Shown here: one piece after another, positions 18,085-27,585 of the stretch
Layout of the letters: the number at the start of each line of letters is the position of its first letter
How positions within the stretch are numbered: position 1 is the first letter of the stretch
Source: Halosimplex halophilum
Lineage (GTDB): Archaea > Halobacteriota > Halobacteria > Halobacteriales > Haloarculaceae
Direction of reading: 5' to 3'
Assembly (NCBI RefSeq): GCF_004698125.1
Contig: NZ_SRHV01000005.1
Coordinates: 186,001 to 250,000, forward strand
DNA length: 64,000 nt
Translations under genes and position numbers: made by a program
Notes under the pieces: model-generated
What the model was told of the DNA's origin: nothing
Databases searched by the model: none
Seen by the model: only the letters and a program-made list of their open reading frames with translations

Positions 18085-21000
18085 ATGGCTGTTCAGGACG
18101 AGTTCATCGATTTTCCGGATGTCGTTGTCGGTATCGGGGGTGCAGGAAAAAGCGTTGTTTACGACGCATTAAATACGGACTGGATTCTGGAGGCGGGACT
18201 CGATGACCAGCAGGGAAGCGGGCTGTTCGACGCGTACGTACTCGATACTGACCGGAGTCAGAGATCAACCGATCTAGACCAGATCGACGAAATTTCACGA
18301 CGGATCGAAGAGACTGCACAGGCCCTCGGACAGGGGGGCGTTTCCCATCGGCTGGAGTATCTCGATCTAGCCGATGCCGCAGATGCGGTCGCAAATACAG
18401 ACCTGCTCAGACAGGACCAGATCGCCCAACAGGTCATCGATTCCAGTGGACTTTCGACGTGGTGGCTGACTGCCGACGACACCGAGTGGGGTCTCGAGTC
18501 GTTCGCCCACGGAACGATACGTAAACGGGCGATCGCCAAGGGACTGTTTCACGCCGCGAAAGCGCGCGACGGGATGGACAGCTTACTGTCCTCCCTCAAC
18601 GCGGGCGAAGACGCCGTCATTGTCGCCGGGCTGGGCGGGGGCACGGGATCCGGTGTGGCGTTAGATCTCGCGCGAGAAGCGGCGGCTGGAGCGAGTATCC
18701 ACCTGTTGGGACTGCTCCCATCTCGGGATAGCAGCTCGGACGCACTGATCAACGCCTATACGACGCTTTCGGAACTCGAATACTGCTTTCTAACTGATCG
18801 ATCCCCGTTCGAGAGCGTCGTGCTCGTCGATCCGCCCGGTGATGACTGGAGCGAAACGACGACGGTCGCAGTCAACGCCTTAGTCGGACACGCCAATCTA
18901 TCACGCGGAGCTCGACGGCTGAACTCCTCCCTCGATGTGGGTCCCCCCAGGCATGCTCCATTTACCGTTGCGACTGCTGGTATCTCACAGTACACGACCC
19001 CGTCAATTGCGGAGTCTGAGGCGGTGTTTACTCAATTCCTCGAGGATAGAACCGAGTCTCTCGACCACGAGCTACAGTTCTACGGAGCGCTCGAGGCGGA
19101 ATTACCGAATTACCTCGATACATACGAGACGGGTGATACCGGCGTGGAAACGGTCTTCGACGAGGGGCAACCGGAGCACCAGAACGTGGTTTTCTCTCGA
19201 TTACAGGACCTGGAGGTGTTTGACCTGACCGAGCGAATTGAACACGTCCGTTCGCTACTCGAGGATGAGGTGCTCGGATCGGTTGCGACCGGTGCGATCG
19301 AAGACTGGCTGCACTGGTTCGATCAACTCGAGAGTAGTGTAACCGCGCCCAAATCTGATCTGTCGCCGTCCGAAGAGCGTCGCAGGAAACTGCGGATCAT
19401 CTACGACAGGGACCCGGATATCGCGCCGGAGAAGTACGACGACATCACGTCGCAGAAGCTGACGGAATGCTTGAATTCCGAGCTTGCGGCTATCCGAGCG
19501 CGCGCTCGCCTGGTCGCAAGCGCACGGCTATTCGAAGCGGACCGCCCTCAAGACCTGCTCCGGGCGATACTCGACCGCGAGCATGGTCCCATCGTGCCGC
19601 AGCTGTTCGATGCGCGAGACGAGCTCCGCGACCGACTCGATGAGCTTTCGGACCGAGCTACAACGATCGAGCAAACTCGAGACGAGGTGGCGCATCTCGT
19701 CGAAGACGCTTCGCACGACTGGCTAGCAGACGTGCATACCGATCTCGAGTGGGTAGCCGCGTTCGAGAGCAATTATCGCAGGCTGGAAGAGCTACATACC
19801 GCGCTAGAGGAAGCGCTCGAACGCTTCGCTCACGATATCACGCAAGCCAGCTCTCCGGAAAACAGCCCGGAGTTGGAATTCACCCAGTTTCGGGAGCTGA
19901 ACGACTTACGGCGGGAACTGGGTATGGAACCGATAGACGAGACTCGTATTCGGAACAACCTCGAAGCAGTCAGAGCAGCCAGGGAAATATATCTCAGCTC
20001 TGAACAGGCACACCTGCTGAAACGGTGGCTACGCGGGGACGAGTTACGCGACCAATATCACGACGCTATCCGGGGGATTCAGGACGACCTGTTCGAAGTC
20101 GAACCGAACGAACCGTTCGAAAGCCGATTTCGCTGTCGGTTCGTCGGTGGCTTCGACGCATCTAGGGTTCGAGATAAGTACGAGAAACGCATTGATCGAA
20201 TCCTCACAGCGCTCGATGAACGTCGCGAAGCGCTTCGGGACGAACTCCTCGACAGGGTTCCCGACGAAGTAAACGGTGTTCGGTGGCCACCCGACGCCGA
20301 ACGAGTCGGCCCCGAGCTTGAATCGGCGATTCAATCGCTGGAAACGGACTCGGACATCGAATCCGAGATCCGGACGATTGCGGAGCGTCGTCTGCGCGTT
20401 CAGTGGGTCGAACCGTTTGACGAGGCGCTCGACGCTACCGACGACCGGCTCGCCGATCTCGAACAGCGGCTCGAATTTCTCCGGGCCGTAGAGGAGATCA
20501 ATCAAACGCATGCGACCGAGTTCACGCGCCGAGATGAGGATCACTGGGAGCACATCCGTTCGGAACTCGATGCGGTGATGTCGACCGACGATACGGAGAT
20601 CTTCCGGCAGCTCTCTCCCGGGAGTCCAGAACGTTTCGTACAAGCGTCAGCACTGGCTGATGTCGAACTACGGGACGAAGACCGAGCGGCTCTGGAGGAG
20701 GCCCTTGCTGACTCTGTTTTCGCACAGGCCGACCGACTTCCGGTCGTGGAGGAGACGTACCACTCCGAGGGACAGCGAGTCGATCACCGGCGGGTCGAAT
20801 CGGTATTCCTGAGTTCCGGGTTCGAACCCGGTGGCCCGCTCGACGGGCTAGAACTGTCCGAGGTCGGGGGGCCTCTGCGCCAGCGGTTCGAGGCCGACGG
20901 AGACACGTATCGGTCAACTGCTCTCCCCGGTGGCCCTCCGTGGGGCGTATCCGCGATGACTTTTGTCGGTGGCGTCTCGCTGGACGATCTCGAACCGGTC

Positions 21001-21273
21001 GCCGGTTCGGGAGGGTACAAACAAGCGTACGAGAGAGCCGTCGAGCGGGCGGACCCACCATTACTTCACCACGCGTACGGGTTGGACGGCGACGATACCC
21101 GGTTCGTCGAGGAGGGCGACGGGATGGTCGTCGCTCGGCAGTCGTTGCTGGACCTCACTGACGAGCGGGACCTGCAGTTACTACGAGACCCCGATGTTGC
21201 CGACTCTCTTCTCGAGGATCACTATCGGTTCACACCGTTCCATAGCAGCGTTACGGCCGGATCTGAACAGTAG
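18085..21273 (+). CDS. Large tubulin/FtsZ-superfamily protein
   Basis: 1062 residues (1066 if started at 18073). The N-terminal part is a tubulin-like GTPase. VVVGIGGAGKSVVYDAL near 14-30 occupies the first nucleotide loop. AGLGGGTGSGVALDLAREA (G-box GGGTGSG at 184-190, counted from 18085) is the tubulin/FtsZ signature. The remaining roughly 650 residues are highly charged and helical, with coiled-coil-like stretches, and no membrane segment. The size and layout fit the 'tubulin-like' family (PF13809-type/FtsZ-like 1), not FtsZ or CetZ, which are about 350-400 residues. G+C is visibly lower (about 50-60% in many stretches). The flanking MoxR-VWA pairs suggest a multiprotein machine. Filament formation and GTP use are inferred from the family. 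Confidence 0.85.
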   Translation: MAVQDEFIDFPDVVVGIGGAGKSVVYDALNTDWILEAGLDDQQGSGLFDAYVLDTDRSQRSTDLDQIDEISRRIEETAQALGQGGVSHRLEYLDLADAADAVANTDLLRQDQIAQQVIDSSGLSTWWLTADDTEWGLESFAHGTIRKRAIAKGLFHAAKARDGMDSLLSSLNAGEDAVIVAGLGGGTGSGVALDLAREAAAGASIHLLGLLPSRDSSSDALINAYTTLSELEYCFLTDRSPFESVVLVDPPGDDWSETTTVAVNALVGHANLSRGARRLNSSLDVGPPRHAPFTVATAGISQYTTPSIAESEAVFTQFLEDRTESLDHELQFYGALEAELPNYLDTYETGDTGVETVFDEGQPEHQNVVFSRLQDLEVFDLTERIEHVRSLLEDEVLGSVATGAIEDWLHWFDQLESSVTAPKSDLSPSEERRRKLRIIYDRDPDIAPEKYDDITSQKLTECLNSELAAIRARARLVASARLFEADRPQDLLRAILDREHGPIVPQLFDARDELRDRLDELSDRATTIEQTRDEVAHLVEDASHDWLADVHTDLEWVAAFESNYRRLEELHTALEEALERFAHDITQASSPENSPELEFTQFRELNDLRRELGMEPIDETRIRNNLEAVRAAREIYLSSEQAHLLKRWLRGDELRDQYHDAIRGIQDDLFEVEPNEPFESRFRCRFVGGFDASRVRDKYEKRIDRILTALDERREALRDELLDRVPDEVNGVRWPPDAERVGPELESAIQSLETDSDIESEIRTIAERRLRVQWVEPFDEALDATDDRLADLEQRLEFLRAVEEINQTHATEFTRRDEDHWEHIRSELDAVMSTDDTEIFRQLSPGSPERFVQASALADVELRDEDRAALEEALADSVFAQADRLPVVEETYHSEGQRVDHRRVESVFLSSGFEPGGPLDGLELSEVGGPLRQRFEADGDTYRSTALPGGPPWGVSAMTFVGGVSLDDLEPVAGSGGYKQAYERAVERADPPLLHHAYGLDGDDTRFVEEGDGMVVARQSLLDLTDERDLQLLRDPDVADSLLEDHYRFTPFHSSVTAGSEQ

Positions 21274-21493
21274 AGGGCGCATGTATACGCGGCGACGCTC
21301 GCTATCTCTGTTTCGATCGGTGTCTCGCGCCTGCGACCGGTATCGCCGTTTTGAAGTGGTAACCTGATTCTCACACAACTGAATGGATCGGGGACCGTTC
21401 CATCGAGGGTGGGAATATCTCTATCAGTGAGTCGAAAACTGTTGGTAAACTACGAAGACACCCGACGGTGACACCATCGATCCGGCGTTTACA

Positions 21494-22546
21494 ATGACCG
21501 CACAGGAAAGCCAGAGCGGGGAACTGATACCCCACAGGAGGCGCGAGGATTTCGATTACGCGGTCCCGGAGAGCGTGCCGCCGTTTCACGACACGGGTCA
21601 GTTGCGGCGGGTGAAGACAGTCGTTCGGAACGCCCGTGACGTCGAGAAACTCCCGCGGTTCTGGTTCACCGGGCCGACGGGCTGCGGGAAGACGACGGCG
21701 GTCCGCCGGCTCGCCCAGGACCTGGACGCGCCGCTGTTCACGGTGCAGGGGCTGTACGACATCCGCGAGACCGACCTGCTCGGCAGTCCGACGATGCTCG
21801 ACGGGACGGTCTACTGGCAGGACGGGCCGGTGACCAGAGCGCTCAGGTCGAGCCAGCAGCGCCGGACGGTCCTCCTGTTCGACGAGGTGAACCGGGCTCG
21901 ACCGGAGGCGAAGGGTATCCTGTTCCCGATCCTCGACGGGCGTGCCAAAGTTCACACCGGGCGAGGGAACGAGATCGTCGAGGCCGACCCGTACAACCTG
22001 GTCGTCGTCGTCACGACCAACGAGGGCCCGGAGTACTTCGTCGAACAGCTCGATCTCGCCGAGCAACGCCGTTACGGCAGCAAGTTCGAGATGACGTACC
22101 TCGCGCAGTCGGACTTCGAGGCCGCGGTCGAACTGGTCACGAACCGGACGGCGGTTCCCGGGCCGCTCGTACGGGTCGTCCTCACCGCAGTCAACGAGGT
22201 ACGTGACACCGCGGCGCGCGCGGGGTCGTCGGTCGAGCGGGGGATCCCGACGGCGCTGGTGCTCGAGTGGCTGAAGACCGCCCGCATCTACGACGACGAG
22301 GGGATCGACGACCCGATGATGACCGCTTTCCGAGACGCGCTACTCCGGCCGTTCTACGACGAGCCGGACGCAGTCTCCACGGTCGTCTCGACGGTCCGGT
22401 CGTACGTCCAGAGCGCCCCGCTCGGCGAGGACGCCGCCAGGGAGTGGGTGGCGTCCGACCTCGCCGGCCGCGTCTCGGGCGACGACCGCTCGACGCTCGT
22501 CGAGAACGTGCTCGCCGGGAGCGCGATCGACGAGGACGACATCTGA
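21494..22546 (+). CDS. MoxR-type AAA+ ATPase (second copy)
   Basis: 350 residues. Walker A GPTGCGKTT (60-68), Walker B VLLFDEVNRA with D130-E131, sensor-1 VVTTNEGPEYFVEQLDLAEQRR. The core resembles AAA_5/MoxR proteins, but the sequence around the motifs differs from the first AAA of the cluster (GPTGCGKTT against GPPGVGKS, DEVNRA against DEINAA). The two probably serve different VWA partners. Its stop is three bases before the start of the second VWA gene. A TATA-like GGTAAACT near 21441 indicates a separate promoter. G+C returns to about 68-70% here. Confidence 0.9.
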   Translation: MTAQESQSGELIPHRRREDFDYAVPESVPPFHDTGQLRRVKTVVRNARDVEKLPRFWFTGPTGCGKTTAVRRLAQDLDAPLFTVQGLYDIRETDLLGSPTMLDGTVYWQDGPVTRALRSSQQRRTVLLFDEVNRARPEAKGILFPILDGRAKVHTGRGNEIVEADPYNLVVVVTTNEGPEYFVEQLDLAEQRRYGSKFEMTYLAQSDFEAAVELVTNRTAVPGPLVRVVLTAVNEVRDTAARAGSSVERGIPTALVLEWLKTARIYDDEGIDDPMMTAFRDALLRPFYDEPDAVSTVVSTVRSYVQSAPLGEDAAREWVASDLAGRVSGDDRSTLVENVLAGSAIDEDDI

Positions 22547-22549
22547 CCG

Positions 22550-25462
22550 ATGACCGCGGGCGAGGACGGTTCCGACGCCGGGCGGGCGCAACTCCGGCGC
22601 GTGCTCGAGAGCCTCGGGTCGGTGTACGGCGACGACGAGGTCGACATCGACTTCGGCGACGAGCTCGGGGTCGAGGAGCGGCGAACGTGGGAGGACGGTC
22701 CGTCTCACGAGTTCGTACTCCCGGCCAGGGTCGACGAGTACCTCGACGCCGACCTCTCGCGCGAGCGGGAGTACGAACTGCTGCTCGACACGGTCAACCA
22801 CCTGTCGTACTGTCGGCGGGTGGACAGCTGGGACCGGACCGAGTCGTTCGCGGCGGGGACCGCCCACCCGGAACCGGTCGCGACGTTCGTCCACCGGATG
22901 GTCGAGCACGCCCACGTCACCGCGGCCCGCCTCTCGGAGTACCGGGGGCTCGCGGGGGCATACGCCCGGCGGATGGAGGCGACGTTCGACGAGCAGCCCC
23001 GCGTGGACGGGCTCCGGGAGGACGCCGCGCTGCTCGAGGGCGTCCGCGAGCTTGCCTACACCGGGCGGGTCGCGGGGCTGGAGTCGGCCTCCGAGAACGT
23101 CCGCGGGACGCTGTCGTACGTCGGGACGGAACTCGACCGCGTCCGCGAACCCGGGGCCTCCGCCGAGCTCCGTGACGAGGTCGCGAACCGGGTGCTGGAG
23201 ACGGTGGTCGACCGGCTGTACCATCCCCGGACGGCCGAGCGACACCTCCGCGAGGAGCTGGACCTCCCGTTTCAACACGCCGCGACGCTGGCTCCGGAGA
23301 CGGACGCCGAACCGCGGGAGACCGGATCGGAGGAGTCCGACGAGCCGACCACGGCGAGCGACATCGTCGAGCTGATCGGGACGGTCCCGCTCCTCCCCGT
23401 CGTCCTCGCGGCACCGTACCTCGGCTTCGAGGACGCGCTCGAATCGTTCTACAGGCCGCTCCCCCAGGGGCCGTTCAACCTGCTCTTCCTCCTCTATCCG
23501 CTCCTGTTCCCGGTCTTCGTCGTCTGGGGGGCGTGTCGGTCCGTTACGGGACGCCTCGGCTACTGGGAGCCGATAGTCGACCGCGCCTCCGGCGCGTGGA
23601 ACGGCATCACGGACGCGACCGCCCGGCTCCGGGGGGGCCTCAGGGGCGGGATCGAACGGGTTCGGAGCGCCGTCGCCTCGTCCGCGGGCGGGGCCGCCGA
23701 CGCCGTAAACGCCCGTCTCCCCGGCGATCGGGCGGTCGATCTGGACTCGCTGCTGATGGGGTACACCCTGCTGTTCGTGCTTCCGTACGAACTCGCCGAG
23801 CACGTCGTCGGTGAGGACCACGTCGACCCGTTCCTCGAACCGTTCGCGGACTGGGGGCCGTCGGAGGGCATCGCGGTTGTCCCGTACGTGCTCTTCGTGC
23901 CGCCCCTGGTCGCCGCTCTGTTCCCGGTGTTCCTGGTCTGGCTGCTCGTCCGGCTGGCGGCGCTCGCCGCCGGCGTCTGGGAGCCGCTCGTCGCTCGCGC
24001 GGCGGGGCTGTGGGACGCCGCCGTGGCGACGCTCCGTCGGTTCGGGAACGCGGTCCGGGCGGGACTGCGCCGCGTCCCGGCGCTGATCGGATCCGCTCTG
24101 CGCCGAACGGCCGAACTACTGCGCCGGTGGTGGAACGGGCTCGTCTACGTCGCTCGGCGCGGCCTCGCGCGTGCCCGCGGCGACCACTGGAAGCGCGATC
24201 TCCCCGAACGCCTCGACGAAGAGCGTCTCGCGGCTCAGACCGGGGACGACACGGCCGCCGTTGCCGAACCCGGGCGGGGCGAGACCAACGGTTCCGACGG
24301 GAAAAACGGGGGCCGCGACGAAGACGACCCCGGAAGCGGCGACGGGGACGCGGCAACGGAGTCGGCGCCCGGGGACGCGACGACCGACGGCGTCGAGACC
24401 GACGAGGAGGACGTGGTCGCCGAGGCGGGCGAGTCGAACGAACGGAGGGACGACGCGTCGGTCGCCGCCGGGGATCCCGCGGAAACGGCCCCGGCGGGCG
24501 CTGGTGACGCCGATTTCACCGAGCGGCTCCTGGCCGACGCGGAGCGGCGGTCGGCATCGTCGCGGGGGGAAGTGAGCATCGTGGACGTCGAATACGAGGA
24601 GAGCGACGGGACGGTCATCGACGACGCGCTGGGCGACCTCGCGAGCCTGGACCGGCGGACGAGCAGCGAACTGCAGGGGCTCAGGGCCGACCGCGACGAC
24701 CGGATCGGCGGGCACGGCGACCCACAGGAGGTGCTGGACGCGATGAGCGAGCGGGGGCTCGACGAGACGATCCGGGAACTGCTCGCGCAGTTCCCGCCGG
24801 AGGAGCGCCGCGAGGTGCGGGCACACACCGGCCATCGGCTCGACCTGCCGGCGGTCGCGCGGTCGGCGGGCGGGCGCCTCCCGAACGACGGCCTGTTCAC
24901 TCGCCGCCGTCACACCGGGACCGGGTCGCGGTGTCTCGGCGTGGCGATCGATCTCAGCGGCAGCATGGACGGGTTCGAGGCGAAAGTCGCCCTCGCGTCG
25001 CTCGCAAGCGCGGCCGACCTCCTCGGCGACGAGTTCGTCGCCGCCGGGTTCCACGGGCGGGACCGTTCGGTCCCGCTCGTGACCGGCCCGAACGAACCGT
25101 TCGAGCCCGCGCACCTCTCCTCGGTCGGAACCGGCGGGAGCACTCCGCTCGCGGACGGGATCCGGGAAGGGCGCCGACTGCTGCGCGGCGCGAACGCGAA
25201 CGAACGGATACTGCTAGTGGTCACGGACGGCGCGCCGAACGTCGGCCTGTCGGACAGTTCGGACCCGAAGTCGGACGCCCGCGAACAGATCGAACGGAGC
25301 CGACGGGACGGGATCGGGGTCATCGGCGTCGGCGTCGACTCGGCGTACGGGATGTCGGAGCTCTTCGGTGACGACGCCTACGTCGAAGTGAACGACCGGG
25401 CGTTCGCGGACCGTCTGTTGGACGTCTATCGCGACCAGGTCCTCCGGACGCAGCGTCACTGA
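22550..25462 (+). CDS. Membrane-embedded VWA-domain protein, 970 residues
   Basis: The N-terminal helical domain (1-270) carries HxxxxH-like and charged segments but no clear enzyme motif. Hydrophobic stretches follow at about 273-292, 309-328, 399-415 and 440-476. Two of them head an internal repeat: GYWEPIVDRASGAWNGI (about 337-353) matches GVWEPLVARAAGLWDAA (about 475-491). A long acidic disordered linker (about 550-680) leads to a C-terminal VWA domain with intact MIDAS D801-L-S803-G-S805 and TDGAPN. Probably the membrane-bound partner of the AAA ATPase at 21494, with which it is cotranscribed. It would tie the machine to the membrane. The function is inferred from the family and neighbours. 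Confidence 0.87.
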   Translation: MTAGEDGSDAGRAQLRRVLESLGSVYGDDEVDIDFGDELGVEERRTWEDGPSHEFVLPARVDEYLDADLSREREYELLLDTVNHLSYCRRVDSWDRTESFAAGTAHPEPVATFVHRMVEHAHVTAARLSEYRGLAGAYARRMEATFDEQPRVDGLREDAALLEGVRELAYTGRVAGLESASENVRGTLSYVGTELDRVREPGASAELRDEVANRVLETVVDRLYHPRTAERHLREELDLPFQHAATLAPETDAEPRETGSEESDEPTTASDIVELIGTVPLLPVVLAAPYLGFEDALESFYRPLPQGPFNLLFLLYPLLFPVFVVWGACRSVTGRLGYWEPIVDRASGAWNGITDATARLRGGLRGGIERVRSAVASSAGGAADAVNARLPGDRAVDLDSLLMGYTLLFVLPYELAEHVVGEDHVDPFLEPFADWGPSEGIAVVPYVLFVPPLVAALFPVFLVWLLVRLAALAAGVWEPLVARAAGLWDAAVATLRRFGNAVRAGLRRVPALIGSALRRTAELLRRWWNGLVYVARRGLARARGDHWKRDLPERLDEERLAAQTGDDTAAVAEPGRGETNGSDGKNGGRDEDDPGSGDGDAATESAPGDATTDGVETDEEDVVAEAGESNERRDDASVAAGDPAETAPAGAGDADFTERLLADAERRSASSRGEVSIVDVEYEESDGTVIDDALGDLASLDRRTSSELQGLRADRDDRIGGHGDPQEVLDAMSERGLDETIRELLAQFPPEERREVRAHTGHRLDLPAVARSAGGRLPNDGLFTRRRHTGTGSRCLGVAIDLSGSMDGFEAKVALASLASAADLLGDEFVAAGFHGRDRSVPLVTGPNEPFEPAHLSSVGTGGSTPLADGIREGRRLLRGANANERILLVVTDGAPNVGLSDSSDPKSDAREQIERSRRDGIGVIGVGVDSAYGMSELFGDDAYVEVNDRAFADRLLDVYRDQVLRTQRH

Positions 25463-25491
25463 CGGACCGACTTCGGCGGGAACCGCAGTGG

Positions 25492-26082
25492 TCAGTCAGC
25501 GGCGTCCGCCGGTGTCCAGACGTAGATCCCAGCGGAGCACTCGCAGGGCGTCCCGCAATCGGGGCACTCGCGCTCGTCGTCGAGCGAGCGGTAGAAGTCC
25601 TCGACAGTGTCCATCCGCTCGAAACCCATCTTCTCGAAGAGGGCCGACGAATCGACGGTGTGAGGCCGGAGCCACGCCGTCCCGACGGCCGAGTCGACGC
25701 CGGCGCTCCGGGCGAACCGGAGCCTCGCGTCCATCAGGGCCGAACCGATGCCGTTGCCCTCCCAGCCTTCGCGAACGGCGCTGGCGTGAAAGATCGCGAC
25801 CTCCTCCCCCAGCGGGTACTCGGACAGCGAGACATCGAAGCGCTCGACGGCGTCCGCTCTGGATACACAGATCACGACTCCGAACCCGAGCACGGTTTCG
25901 ACTCTCGTCGCGACGAAGCCGTAGGCCGGCTTCTCGTCGTGGAACACGGCGTCCAGTACCCGAGCGATCCCGAGCCCGGTCCGGGACTCCCAGAGCGATT
26001 CGATCTCGCGTCTATCGATCGCCTCGGCCGCCCGTACCTCGACACCGGCCGGCAGGACGATCGGGTCGTCGGGACCTTCCAT
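25492..26082 (-). CDS. GNAT-family N-acetyltransferase with C-terminal Cys cluster
   Basis: 196 residues. The acetyl-CoA site is visible as VREGWEGNGIGSALM (103-117, R-x2-G-x-G type) with the later LFEKMGFE (149-156) of the GNAT fold. After the catalytic domain comes a short tail with C173-x2-C176-x3-C180-x-C182, which could bind zinc or a metal cluster and is not usual for GNAT proteins. The substrate cannot be told. Convergent with the VWA gene at 22550. Confidence 0.85.
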   Translation of the reverse strand: MEGPDDPIVLPAGVEVRAAEAIDRREIESLWESRTGLGIARVLDAVFHDEKPAYGFVATRVETVLGFGVVICVSRADAVERFDVSLSEYPLGEEVAIFHASAVREGWEGNGIGSALMDARLRFARSAGVDSAVGTAWLRPHTVDSSALFEKMGFERMDTVEDFYRSLDDERECPDCGTPCECSAGIYVWTPADAAD

Positions 26083-26325
26083 AGTAGCTCAGATCCGGAT
26101 CGTTGGTTGCTGTAGCCGGGATGCGTTTCAACCACCGATATCGAATCGGTCCTCCCGTAAATCTCTATCCCCGGGACGGGTCCGAGTTCACTGGCCGACC
26201 GCCAGCCGGGGGCCGTGCAGCGTCGCTACCGGGTTCGCGTCCCGCCGGCGCCCCGGTCTACGGACGGTCCGCGATCCGAGACCACGACGCCGTGGCCCCT
26301 CGCGGCAGCCGCCGACCGGACCGGC

Positions 26326-27318
26326 TCACTCGATAGTCCGGTCGAGGAACCGCCGGATAGCCTCGGGGCCCGCGGGCGGGAGGTCGGCGAGCAGGGGGTC
26401 GGGCGACCCGCCCTCGACGTGTGTCGCCTCGTAGACCGACTGGGCGTGGGTCGGGTCCGCCGCGAGCAGGTCCATCGCCACGCGCTCGGACTCGATGTCC
26501 TCGACGTCCTCGACCCAGACGTGGTTCAGGTCGCGCAACTCGTAGAAGACCGCGTCCACGCCGGCCTCCTCCAGGGCGTCGAAAAAGCGGCGGCTGTGTT
26601 CCACGTCGACCACCTCGTCCTCGCGGCCGTGCATCAACAGCGTCGGTGGGCTCTCGGGCGTGACGTGCGTGACGGGGCTAGCCTGTGCCCACCGCTCGGG
26701 GTGTTCGGACTGGGGGCCGCCCAGCAACAGCGGAATGAGCCCGTCGCCCTCTTCGTCCCCATCATCGACGATCCTGAAGTCGGCGGCGCCGTACCAGCTG
26801 ACGACGGCCTGTACGGCACCGGACTCGCCGGGCGCGACGGTCTGCTCGACCTCGTCGGCGAAGGCGTCCCCCAGGTCGGTGATGTCGTCGACGACGCCAG
26901 CGAGGAGGGCGAGATGCCCACCCGCCGAGGAGCCCCACGCGGCGATCTGCTCGGCGTCGTAGCCGTACTCGCCGGCGTGAGCGCGCAGCCATCGGATCGC
27001 GGCTTTCACGTCGACGAAGTGGTCGGGGAAGGCGCCCCGCGGGGTGGGGTTCGACGGATCGTACATCTCCTCGACGGCCGCCCCGTCGGGGACCGTCTGG
27101 AGTCGGTAGCTGACGCTGGCGATCGCACAGCCCCACTCGGCGGCGTACCGCTCGGGATCGGGGATGTTCGCGCGCGTCTCCGCGACCCACCCCCCGCCGT
27201 GAACGTAGACGACGAGCGGTGGGTTCTCCTGCTCCGGGAGGTAGAGGTCGAGTTTCAGCTCGCCGGTCTCGCGGTCGGCGTACGTGATCCCTTCGCGGAC
27301 GGTGACGTCGGCCGTCAT
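26326..27318 (-). CDS. Alpha/beta hydrolase, esterase/BD-FAE-like
   Basis: 330 residues, predicted cytosolic carboxylesterase or lipase-like hydrolase. Oxyanion-hole HGGGW (40-44), nucleophile elbow G129-S-S131-A-G133, acid near GREDEVVD and the histidine in DLNHVW. The fold and motifs match the hormone-sensitive-lipase/BD-FAE type. No signal peptide. Monocistronic; the intergenic space on both sides is about 250 bases. The substrate is not predictable. Confidence 0.88.
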   Translation of the reverse strand: MTADVTVREGITYADRETGELKLDLYLPEQENPPLVVYVHGGGWVAETRANIPDPERYAAEWGCAIASVSYRLQTVPDGAAVEEMYDPSNPTPRGAFPDHFVDVKAAIRWLRAHAGEYGYDAEQIAAWGSSAGGHLALLAGVVDDITDLGDAFADEVEQTVAPGESGAVQAVVSWYGAADFRIVDDGDEEGDGLIPLLLGGPQSEHPERWAQASPVTHVTPESPPTLLMHGREDEVVDVEHSRRFFDALEEAGVDAVFYELRDLNHVWVEDVEDIESERVAMDLLAADPTHAQSVYEATHVEGGSPDPLLADLPPAGPEAIRRFLDRTIE

Positions 27319-27585
27319 GATATCCGAAGAGGACGACCAGTCGGTATAGAACTACGGTTTCCGGAACCGCCCCGACCGGGGCGGGCCGGCCCCGGGATCC
27401 GGCCCGGCGGCTCGACGGTTCGGACGGGCGCTCCGGGGCCACGTCGGCGGCGGTTCGACGCCGGGCCGTCGGCGGGTACCGCCCAGCGACGGGACGGCCT
27501 GCCGCGGGAGCCGACCGCCGCTCGCGCACTCAGCGTTGATAGCTGCGACCCAACGCTTATTCGAGCGTTCGATCGAGTATCGCGA

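Noticed and set aside
20816-20831. Perfect 16-bp palindrome CCGGGTTCGAACCCGG, looking like a tRNA T-arm
   Set aside because: It lies within the tubulin-like coding frame and encodes an ordinary Ser-Gly-Phe-Glu-Pro-Gly stretch. No acceptor, D or anticodon arm surrounds it.
10054-27000. Attachment-site repeat of the tRNA-His 3' end bounding an island
   Set aside because: No second copy of the 3' tRNA sequence of useful length found by eye; only chance matches of about eight bases.
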